This document shows positions 36,342-48,400 of a stretch of 64,000 bases of DNA, one piece after another (position 1 is the stretch's first letter; every line of letters begins with the position of its first letter). Both the position numbers and the translations under genes were made by a program. The notes under the pieces are model-generated. The model worked only from the letters and a program-made list of their open reading frames with translations, was not told where the DNA came from and did not search any database. The stretch lies in NCBI GenBank assembly GCA_914767715.1, contig OU612065.1:26162001-26226000 (forward strand), given 5' to 3'. This DNA is from Membranipora membranacea. Its lineage: Eukaryota > Bryozoa > Gymnolaemata > Cheilostomatida > Membraniporidae.

Positions 36342-39300
36342 TTAAACAAGGATAGAAAAGATATCCTCATGGTACCTGCCCTCTTCTCTGATAGGATCGA
36401 GGATATCAGCTCCATCTACAGCGCTTGTATCTGAGATACCACTGTCAATACCAGTAAGTGAGCCGTTAAAAGACACCTTCTCTGTGGCTTGTGGCTCTCT
36501 GTGTTCTCGGTGAGTGGTCAGTACAGCCTTGAGAGCTTCACTCACACCAGTAGCCATCTTTATATCACCACATACATACAGGTGGGCTTTCTTGTCCATG
36601 AGCAGATTGTAGACCAGTTCGCTGTGCTCTGTAAGCTTATCCTGTACATACATCTGAAATGAGATTAAATGTATATTAGTTACTCGCAAAGATAAATTGT
36701 GAAGCAAAACCATACAATTAAATATTCAGGAGTCATTCTTTGATTAGTGGAAGGAGAGTAGTAATTTTTCTGTTGCTGACTTAGGTTTCTTTCTAACCTT
36801 AGCGATGTGCTTCTCCCTCGAAAATGCTGTGAATATGGCTTCTATAGTCCTGTCATCAACTGCACCGTCCAGCTCATCTTTGTGTAGGGTTTGTGATCTT
36901 GTCCTGAAGCCCTGGAACAAGTAGATCACACCACCTCCCTGAGAAAACCTGAGGCTATTAGCATCGAAGGCAGGGTGAGCCGCAATATACTGCTTGTGCT
37001 GCCAGAAACTCCTGAAGGGAGCAACTCCGCTGCCAGCTCCAATCATGATAATATCTTGGGATTGTGAGGGCAGGTGGAATTTCTCACATCTGCAAAACAC
37101 GAATTCACATTTCAGACTGCTACATGCATTCTGCTTCAAGATAATTGTGGCCTATTCAGGTGATCGTTGGTCATCCGTGTTATAAATGACAAGCTCACAA
37201 AACAAACACCACAGTACAGCTAGCAGAACCTCACCTTCTCACAAAAGTCTTGACAGTCTGGCCTTCTGTCAGGTTCTTTAAATAGTTTGAGCAAAGGCCA
37301 AATTTCTGTCTCTCTTCTCCTGCTATAAAAAAACATAAAAGTTTATGATAATACCAAAAAAAATGGGTGAGAAGCATTAAAATCTTTTTTTACTTTTATA
37401 CATATTTTCTGTAAATCGTTATAAAAGTAAGTTCCTACATCAGAACAGATGGCTAAGTGGAATGATAAAACATTAAAACTAAAGTATTAAAAGAAAAAAA
37501 ATAAAACAGTTACAAAGGAAACAGTTTATGAACATACCTTTGCCCACAGAGTACTCCAGCACTGTGACTGTTAGATGAACCTCATTAGGACACGCCAGCG
37601 GTGAACTGCTTATACTGTAGTATCTAGGTGTTAATAGAGCTAACTCTGTCAGGAAGTACCAAGCTGGGATTCTCAGAGATGGGAATCCCTTAAGAAAGTC
37701 TATCCAGGATGGCTTTGACTCTGTCCACAAGTCATATTCATGCTCCTTCTACAATTGAAAGGTGACAAATGACTGGATGATAAAGGGATAATCTAGGATA
37801 GTTTATACTGGTTGGTACATACAACCCTAATACCTTTGCCACCTGCCCTCTTACAGTCCATGAGCATATGAAGTTCTTCTATTATTCAGATATAACTCAC
37901 CGTAGAAAAGAGTCGCAGCTGATTCATCTCTTCATCGCTGCATTCACATATAGCGAGGATATTCTCAAGGTCTGACTGTCTGGGGGTGGTTTCAATATCC
38001 AGATAGTTTGTAAGGGCCGAGACTACGCTACAACTAGGTATTCTTTGTCTGCCCATAGATATCCCCTTCTCATTTACTACAAATTTAAAATATATATCTC
38101 ATATAGGTCCACTCTAAGATCTTTGATATATGATTTCAAATGATCAACAAATCACCTTTTAAAATTCTACAACACATCAACACCGTGTCACATGAACATG
38201 AGATTGAGTGTTTCTATAAGCTACGAAATACCTAATCCACCAGGTCTTTCATTATAGTCGTGGATCCCGGGGTCAAAATCCATGTTAAAAGTTTAAAAGC
38301 TGAGTGACAGGTTTTTAAATAAAATAATCACTTCGCACAAAATTGGTCTTTCAGTTAGAAAATTTTGTTCACAAATTGTCCACTCAGAATGCATCTAGTC
38401 CAATCTATGTGTGTGCGATTTGGGAACAACCAACAACAAGGCCTACATACTACATACACTACTACATACATCCCCCCAGAGGTAAAAGTCTGGGGAGGCT
38501 CAGACTACCTACATACCCTTTGTCTTTATAGACACGACAGTGTTTTTATCCACTCCCGAGTCGAATAAACAGCTGTTACATACAGCGTCAACATTGTCTG
38601 TTAGATTAGATGGATACACAGCCAAGTGATCTCCTGGCTCATATTCCATACCTGTGTGCTTCAACTTCACTAACACTGTGTCACAGCTACAAAACAAGAA
38701 TCATTTTTATTGCTATACTGGAGCTGTGTCTCGACCCTGCTGTACCATGTCACAACTTGACCATAATTATGATACTTATTTCGAAGTTCAATGTAGCTAT
38801 TACCATTGAAGTTACCTGGTGCCTGATGCCACGATAGACTCCGACTCAGCCCCATCAGTGATCAGTGATTCTACTGACACAGTCTCACAGATGGCTACAG
38901 ATTTACTGTGTATACTCTTCAGACCTATAAATATTATATGTCGGAAGCGTTTTAGATGTGCAATTTTTCAAAAGAATACCAGACCACACACTAGTTTTAT
39001 GAAACATATTACAGTAAAAGCTGCCGATTATACACGGTCCTTTACAGGCTTGACTTACCAAAATTATATGAAATGGGGCTTGCAAAGGACTAGTCCGGGT
39101 GTTATGCTTACTTAATTTTTGTAATTTTTTAATTGCCCATTTATTTCATCTCCATTTTATTTTATTCTATGGATCAAAATTTATTTTATGAAGTTCAAGC
39201 TACACTCAACTTGCAAGCAATACTATGCATACTTACCAACAGTACAATATTTGATAGTATTGATAGTATGATGAGCTGTGGAGATAATTACCTTCATGGA

Positions 39301-39415
39301 CATCAGCAGGAGATGTGGTTGAGGGTACTAAATAATATGTGTCCTTATTCTGGTCGAAGTCAGAGCGAGAAGAGAAGCGTCTCCTCAGGGTTATACCATG
39401 CATCTGACATGATAC
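36342..39415 (-). other. NOS FAD/NADPH reductase exons
   Basis: It encodes [14 protein letters not shown] (connecting and FAD domain), [10 protein letters not shown] (FAD), [24 protein letters not shown] (NADPH pyrophosphate loop), FSREK (ribose-phosphate), [12 protein letters not shown] and RYHEDIF with the FAD-stacking Phe. The protein ends SILV directly after RYHEDIF, so the regulatory C-terminal tail is missing. About 25 extra residues, rich in Ser and Asp, separate the YVCGD and RYHEDIF motifs compared with neuronal NOS as remembered. Confidence 0.9.
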
Positions 39416-42400
39416 CTAAAACCACACGATCCATAAAACCATTAAAACATTGTCTGAATGCTTGTTCAGTCAGCAAATAAGAATATTATTTACCTATTTT
39501 TTTCTTGATCTTGTTTGACAGACACTTAACTAATATTATTTGTGGTTGGTCAAAATTAAATCAAATGAGTTTGTACATTCCATCAAATCATTGCATTTTC
39601 TCGTTTGTAACATTTATTCTAATAAGAAACAAAAGGCAGACAGTCAAAAGGGCAGAGACACATACTGAGTAGATTTTTCTGCTCCAGTTTCTGAATGCTG
39701 TTTCCTGATTCTTCTGTTCGTCGCCAGTATGAATTTCCATAAGCCTTTCCAGTCCGATATCAGATAGCAGCTCATCAACACGCATCGAGAATGAGCAGTA
39801 GTTAGGGTACGCACTTGATCCAAGTCCAAACACAGCAAATCTGCTGTCAGGGAAAACACCATCGTAGTTGACATGCGCCTTACCAGTAGTGAGTAAGAAA
39901 CAAATCACCCAAGTACTGACAATTCCGAATACCATATTAATGGCACACTCGCCAAGCAAGTAGTGTTACTGCCAGAAGCAGTTCATTGTTTAAACAAAGT
40001 TTATAGACTGGGAACCGTAGTTTAGAGAACTTGATATGGGAGGCAGCAATCCTTGGGAACTGTGAGCTTCATCTAGTGTGATAAGTTGCCAAAGCATTTT
40101 AAAATTAAAAAATGATAAAATCCACATAGAGCCTTTTAGCCTTTTAAGACAGGCAGTGCCTCACTGGCTCCATGTGACTGTTGAACCAATAAATAAACTG
40201 ACTGACTGTATATGTATATGTATATGTATATGTTTATATTATTATTAATAAGCGTAGCAGCACTTTACCTTGTAGGTGTTATGTCCTCACTTCAAAAAAT
40301 AAAAGAAAATAAAATTTACACAATCGAAAAAGTGTGGATAACTTCACTTTGATGTAGGCACCGAACAAAAATCATATTTGTTTAACTATCTCCAACTCTA
40401 CGTGATCGCAAAAAAGACAAAATGCATTCATATATATAGTGGTGTATAGATGAGAGGTTATTCTTACCTTGGGGCAACAGACCACGGGTTACTTTTTCTT
40501 TGTTTTGCAGTATCGATCAGAAACTTCTCAAACGTCTTAAAGAATAAAATGATGGGAATGATTTACCCTTCATACATTTTATAACAATCACTACTTGTAG
40601 CGTAAATGTATGTATATAAATGTATCAGTGCAGCTGGTTATTATCAGTCAGACCACTCCCCTTTATTGACAGAACATATTATAAGGGAAGAAATTATTTT
40701 TATGAGACTGCATTCTTATCAAGGAATTATTAAATCAGAACAAAGTACCTTTCCAGTATCAGGGGCTTCTCCGTTACCAAACGTACTGGTTATAAGTATG
40801 AGTAACGGTTCATCTCTCAGCTGTTTAGTGTCATATTTATCCATCCTGCAGACCTAGGGAGATCAGAAAATAAGCATTCATGTACATGTTATTTCACCTC
40901 CTAAATTATTGAGAAATCTTAATATTACTATGCAAACAGATTGCCATTAGCATTAAATATCTTTATCAATCATTATAGTCATAGTCCAGGCCCGTAGTTC
41001 TGGGGGAGGCAGGGAGGCACTGCCTCCCCTAGAAAGCTAAATACAGCAGCCCAAAAACACTATTATTCGAGTATCCATGTCAGAATTAGCTTCTCTGGGA
41101 TTCCAAGTTGCTTATTATATGCCTTAAATTGCTTGGGGATTAACTTACAGCGCCCCTCTTTGTGATGCTCCGGACCCGCCTCGGAATTTTGCCTCCCCTA
41201 CTGTTTTTCTGAACTACGGCCCTGTAGTCATCTTATAGACACACTCAAAATATAATCATCTAAAATACCTCAACATCAAATTCTTGCTCAAACTGTCTCT
41301 GCAGTTTGTAAGCACATCGCTCTGATTGGCCTGTTTCTGTAGCGTATAAGATGGTGCACTGTTTCCTGTTCCTCATAGCAGATTTCATTAACCTGTAGCA
41401 TACCATCAACGCCCTGAAATCAGTATTAACTTCAGCTTCATTATCTCTTATAAACATAGCAGTGTTTCCTCAGATACATATTCTAACATCAAATCATGAG
41501 TAAGCTTAGCTCAATCTTATGGAGACGGTGAGTTTATTGCGGTGCTGTGAACAATGAAACGATAATGGCAATTATGCATTTCCAAGGAAGCTCAATATCG
41601 ATATGGGCGTTGAAACAAAAAATTCATACCATGCAACACTTCTAAGGGTTAGCTTATCTTGCCTCACATTTCCTTTTCTCATTTCTCCTTTCCACTGAAA
41701 ACCAATCCATGGCTTTTTCTAAAAATAGAATAACATATTTCTTTTTTTATAATTCTTACAACAATCTATTTATTTTCCGGTTTCATCCAACAGCCTGATG
41801 TTTTTGTAATATATATTTACACCAAAAATTTGTGCGTAACTAGCTGGCTCTGCTCCGTTCATACCTGATACTCGTAGCTAGGTTTGAGTTTATAATTCAT
41901 CATCTCCTGGTGGAATACAGAGGTGAGATGCCCACCGAGGGGTGGATTGATCCAAACCCAGTCAGCAGGGCAGCCACCCCTCAGGGTGTGCTCTTTCTCC
42001 AGATGATGCATGAATGTATCAGACGCAGTGTGGTGATCTGTTATAGTAACATTGTTGGCCTGCAGCAAAAATCAAACAACTCTTCAAACCGCATTAGGGA
42101 GGCTACATTACATTATGCAAAGATCAAGAATTTGTTATAAATCTAAATCCATAGAATAAAACACTGCAATAAAGATCAGGCTCTAGTTTAAAATATGTAA
42201 AGCTCTTTAATACCTACTTACCTAATATTGACAGTTAAACCTACTTATTTGTCCAAATAACAAATATATGGAAGTATATAGTTACCTGGAAGCTTGACAC
42301 TATAGCTATATTAAGTTCAGTAGCTGTCGAGTCCTTCCAGAACAGTGCTGGCTTACTAACATCAAATCCCATGCTTTCTGCTATTTCCTCAAAACAAATT

Positions 42401-45400
42401 GTACAATCAGTATTAGTTACAACATATACAAAGAATCATAAGTCAAAGCAGCCAATGGTAGGCATAACTAATAATCTGTCTAGCCATAGAATAATTTTAG
42501 TCAACGGACAGATCATCTTTTTTTTGACAGTTCGTGATATCGGAAGGAACAAAGCAACACCATACATCAAATCGAAGGGAATTTTCTCTTGAGTAAGAAT
42601 ATCAAGGTAGTAAAGAAAAAAGTTTGGGGGGCGGCCATTTTTTTAAGCAAAACATTTTTTTTTGGACTTTTTTGGGCCTGTTTCTCCCCGGGATGATAAA
42701 TATATACTTCCAATGCCTCAAAAATATGCATTTAGATGATATTTATCCATGTTTAAAAAAATAAATTTTGTATCTCTAAAAAAATCACCAAAAGAACCCT
42801 TAAACAAAATTTAATTTTTGCAAAGTGGTAGTTGTCTCCCCCGTTTCGGAATTTTTTTCACTTTTTTGTAGTTTAACAAGGTTTTACTTCAACCAAATAT
42901 TACGCAGACGGGTCATGAGCAATCTGCCATATCCCAGAAGAGGTACAGCAGTCCTAGTCACCCCAATCTGAATATACAGCCTTGTTTTAAGCTGGTAAGT
43001 CGAAGCAGACGTCACACCCACAGCGACAAGATTGCGGCAAAAGTTCCCCCTCATATATGGCAGCTGCAAGCTTACAATCTGCATTGTTATAACCGGTAGT
43101 CGGTTGCTGTCAATTCCTCTAGATCTTTAAGAGCTGGGGGTAGTGCGGTGTATACAATCTTGCAGGCAGCCCTGGTAATCTCCCGCCGATGATCGTTGAT
43201 TACAGATGGTTCAATTTTTTTTATTCTGGCCTGGCAATCTCCCATTCGCTTGCCTAATAGTCAGAGAGACAGACAGAGGATGAAAGTATCCTCTGTGTTC
43301 ATCCTTCCCTGAGAATAGTTGGTGTCTGACAGACAATATGACAGGGTATTATAAATTTTAGGTGCATGAGACTTGCACCACCGTTTCATGCAGTGCAGCT
43401 CCCTACAGGATGAAAATTTACGTTGGATCTTGAATTTGGTTTTTTTTCATTTATAGAAACCTGATACATCAATTTGATTATTATAAGATTTCGGTGAGGT
43501 TGCCAAAGAAAGCTTACATCAAGGAATTTTATATAGATTATCACCTATATCTTGACCACAAAATTCAGCAATAATTGGTCAGAACGCTAAATTAACTCTC
43601 GAAGCACTACAGCTTTAGCACAAACTGGGTAGCTGCTGAGTTGTTTAATTGTCCGTCTCCAATGATGCCAAGGCACCATTGAGCAGTTCTTAGCCTGACT
43701 TTGACTTGCTGTCGCCCCTGTGTATTTGTCTCAATGACAACTCATGATTAGCCAATTTGTTCAGCCGATGTGTGATGAAGAAACTTGTGTGAAATGTAAC
43801 AAACCACCTGGCACAAGTTTTATCCCTCCTCGCTATCCCTCCCCCACCCAAGCATTTCACATAAAGGGCAACTCAAGCACCGAAGCAACAGCATTGCATA
43901 GTATCTCGTCTGCCATGTTATTAGATGATTGAAGACTTCTTTGCTTTGCTATTGTTCGCTGCTTCTGCCAAAAAAGCTTGTCTTGCCATACTTTTAGCAA
44001 TTTACATGAGCTCCATCAAGACCATCCGTTCTTGGGAGATCGAGCAGCTTTTCACGCGGGCAGAGCGTCTTTTTTGGCATCGCCAATGAGTGCAGCTATG
44101 ACATGGTTAGCTTGTTCGGGACCTATTTCAAAGCTGCATCAGCAGATAAGTCCCCACTCTTTGCGACTCAACTTTTGAATTCAATGATGGCGCACTGCAG
44201 TTAAGGGAATATATATCAACCAATAAGGCACTTTCATTGCTAGCTCACAAAGTTTTGACAGCCATGAGTGAATGAAACTCAGAGTTTTGATACCCTCGAC
44301 CGACATGTCCTGCTCTCAGAATTATCCCATATGTGTTTAAACCATGTTCAATTGAGCACTTCAGGTCCTGCCTTGCATATTTCAGAAAGATTTAGGTGAT
44401 CAATAAGAATATGTTCTGAGGCAGGTACTATAAACGATTGGGTTCCTTAGTTATTTAAAAGTTCTGGGTCCGATTTTATCTCCATTTATCTTAAATTCGA
44501 ATTTACACTGCCCCTTTTATCTGTAACAGAATGATGGGATAAAATCGGAATAACAATTATACTGTTTTCAAAAATTGCCAAAAACCATGTGTGTTAATGC
44601 TAAACTGTATCATGATTTTTTATCAGCCTTTGGAATGTGTGAAACTGTGATGGTTTTTGGATTATAAGGAACTTATTGAGATGTCTGGCAACGCAGATAC
44701 AGCCAAGTTATTATAATTATTTAAAAATCAGAAAGATTAACTTCATCCCAAACCCTTTTAAGAAATCAAGCATTATAAATTGAAACTTTAATCTGCTCAC
44801 AGAGCACATTTAACTCATTTAATCTAACTTCATTAGCAAACCGACACGGGTGTGCCTCCTACCAAATGTCGGCCCTGTAGGAACAAACTGTCCAACAACC
44901 TGGAATACAAAAAGACTCAGGCCACCTTTGGCACTCAGGTGCTACTTCCTGTCTTGAGGTGCTGACTTTTTTCATCACATATTTTTGCCACATCTCGTAT
45001 GGTGTATGGACTGGTACCTCAAAAAACAAAAAACCTTAACAAGCTGATTGCGTATGTTGGCCTTATCTCTGCCGCACCCTAATACATTCTAATTTCAAAA
45101 TTTTTAATTCGTTGATGAAGTTGAAAACAAACATACCAAATCTTTGAGGCATGTATTAGAATATGTTCACCTACAGGATAGGGGTGTTGTTGGTTCGCTG
45201 GAGAAACCTGATTATAAATCGCTGCATTTTGAATGCCTGGCTCTAGTGAGATCTTACTGCCATATAAAAACTGGTTTAGGAATAGGTTACTTGACTTATA
45301 AAATACTATCTGATCTAGGCAGTCTGGTGTGAGACTCTTTTCATTATGTATTACTGGCAGCTGTTGTTGTATTGTGCCTCAATAGCTAGATGATCCTGAT

Positions 45401-48400
45401 CAGACTGTGCTTGTAAATGACGATCGCACGTCTATCTGGTTTCTCTGTTGAACCTCAGTCATACTAATAGACGCTTGAAAAATTTGTCGACTCACTTTCA
45501 TTTTGTCGACAACGAAGAATGTACACTTGGCCTCTCAAAAAGTTAAGGCTGACAACCAAAGACGCATCTCTTGCAGTTCATTCGTTTCATACCCTATGTA
45601 AGATATTGCCGTGTCAGCAAACCTGGAGACGGTTTGCTTGCTTGTGTAATATTTGTAGCATTTCTTAATGTAGCTCAGTGGCCTTTTGGGACAGTGCTCT
45701 ATCAAGTTGTTACTAAACTGCTGGGCTGGGGGATCCTTGTGCATTTTAACTTTCAAGACAATTCAATAAACATCGACACAAGACTAATTTGGTCAGATCT
45801 CAGCGGTGCTACTCCAAAGACTATTCTTTTGGGATTTTGAATTTTGATGTAGGACTGGCTTGTCCGATCACAAATGTTGTATTACCTTTTGAAGCTCTTG
45901 TAATGACAGTAGGTTATTATACTTTCTTATACACAATTTTTAAAATTAGAAACAAGGTGACATCAGCCAATAATCTTAATCTTCAAAAAATCGTTCCAAT
46001 AATCATCATTCATTGAATAGTGAAGGAAATTAATAATTAATAATTCATTGAATAGTGAAGGAAATTAATAATAACATATTTAAAGTTAAGCAGAGACAAA
46101 ATTATACTCAACCATGTTAAGAAGGGTGGCAGCAAGTAATTTATTCTAAATCTACATTTGGAAAATTAATTATATTCAAAGATCGGCAGGTGAAAATGCA
46201 TTTGTAATTCGGGACAACTCCGAATAAATTCTTCATATTTGAAATGACCATAGCTTAAAAAATATTTAAGTTTTAGTTTTGAGACTTTCAGGAAGTGAAG
46301 CAAGCATGTGAATCTAGCCTCTGTACATTTTTGAGGGAATATGAAAAACGGAAAAAAAGTCCTCGTCTACAGTATAACTAAATCACACTAATTTTTTGGT
46401 GCCCTCGAAATATCCGGCAGCATAAAAATCCAAGAAAGTTTTTTCAACTATTTTTATGTCACTCACTATGTTTTAATCTAAAATAACTGTGTAAACCAAA
46501 TTTATTGTGATAGGAACACTCTCTGTGATGTGTAATGCAAATAGGTATATTTTTGACAAATTTGAAGTTTTCCTCTCTTTAACCTTCCGATTCAGGTGTG
46601 CCCCCCAATTTGAATTTTTTACTACCAAAATATTCTTATTCCCTAGAGTCTTAGCTTCGAGTTGATATATAGTGGTGCCTTTTTAGGGATCTGTCCGTTG
46701 ACTATTTGTATCAGATCTGAGTATTAGTGCACTAACGGAATAGGAGGGTGTAGGAGATTTCTAGGCATGGCTTAGCCATAATTCCCATAGACATGTTTTG
46801 TAGGTATGACCATAGAGTTATGATGTAGTAGTTAATGAGCTTTGGCTTACCGGTAGCATATTATATCTGCTAGTATCACACAGATCTCTCACAATCTCCG
46901 TAGACATATACCAGCCATTAAATCCTGTGGCCATATGAAACTGACCACCACAATCCATCCCCATATTACTAACTCCTGGTACAGCAAACCATTTTAGATT
47001 AAGATCTGCCAGTCCAGGATAGCTAGCAAATAAACAGATAACTCAAACTCCTTTTGCGATGGGAAGGAACAGTATATATACGAAACTGAAATCCCCAAAC
47101 AGAAATGTGCACTATAAATGTTGAATATGTTTTATCAGGACCCACTACAAAGTGAGAGATATCTGGCTGTCACTAAAAGCGCAAAATGCCATTACATTTT
47201 TTGCTATAGCATTAGACTTCATTTAATTTATGTGTGTGTAAAGAAACATACGGCATGCGGCAATTCTGAGGTGCGATAAATTTAGGAACTTACTTAGGAT
47301 GGGTAATGGGAACCTCGAGGCACAGTTTTTCTGGTATGATGTACATGTCTGGATTATTGTCTCCATACTGTAAAACCAGGGGCAGAATCTGGAACCTGCA
47401 AAATTAACCAGTATGCTACACACATATGGACTGTGTATGACTCTGAAGCATAGCGTTTCACAGTTATATAGTCGCAGTTATCAATCATCATTTGCAGCAG
47501 TAAATGATTTGTTGTTTGCACAATTATATATTCCTACCTGTCTCTCTTTGGGTTCCAGCCAAGCTGCAGACATATTTTGGTGAGATCCACATGGTTGGGG
47601 TCACCAACAATCACCCCAGGTGCCACCTCAAACCCAGCATAGCTAATAAACTCAGAATTCCAAATCCTAACTTGAGCTCCGGATTGTCTACATGGGAATA
47701 CCGAGACAGCGGACCTTTGAAACGAATAAAATTAATGATACAGTTACATCAGTCAAATATAGTAGGATTTTTACTTTGGGCCGCTGTTGACAGCTAGTTC
47801 TACAGTAGTTGCACAATATATTTACACTGAAAAAATTAAAGCACTTCTGGGTAAAAGTTATGTATAGAGTTAGAAAATGTCTGCCCTGCTCATTGATTTG
47901 GTCTTTAAGTGTAACTCAGATAAGTTAATATTGTGAGGGTGAGATTGCGTATACCTGATATTTCCCTCATTAGTTCCATACTCTAAATGTTCACAAATAA
48001 TCTGGAACATCTCTTGAGTTGACTGTATATGTCTCCCATCAAACAGCTATGAAAAGAATTTCTCATTTTAGTTGCTACTTATGGAAAGACCTACATTCAT
48101 GTGGCTTGAGAGAGGAAGATGCCCAGCACAGGAGCAGATGGAGAGGTTTGATTGAGCTTGGTCTCCGACAAGCACCCTCTACCCGTACAGGACAGAGCGG
48201 TGATAAGTGAGCATAAGTGAGCAGATGTTACTTTATGATTATCCCTAATATAACACAGATAATCTGTGGAATGAGTAGGGCGGTATCAATATCAACTTGT
48301 ATTAAAGGCAATTAAATGGAAAGAAAAATATCATTTTTTGTAGATTTTTTATTGTTTGTCTATACTTATGGTGGTGATAAGATCTTTCTTTCAACTTAGC

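Larger units (their letters stand above)
39666..41269 (-). other. NOS FMN-binding (flavodoxin) domain exons
   Basis: It encodes [50 protein letters not shown] and [14 protein letters not shown]. Between [11 protein letters not shown] and RFAVFGLGS there are only about 25 residues, so the roughly 40-50 residue autoinhibitory loop of neuronal and endothelial NOS is absent, as in inducible NOS. The exon at 39843 has a tandem NAGNAG acceptor (ACAGCAG) that could add or drop one serine. Confidence 0.85.

Noticed and set aside
39867-39911. Upstream extension of the NOS FMN exon ([20 protein letters not shown]).
   Set aside because: It is in frame and starts after a CAG, but the hydrophobic run has no counterpart in NOS and the acceptor TTTTCCCTGACAG further down is much stronger.
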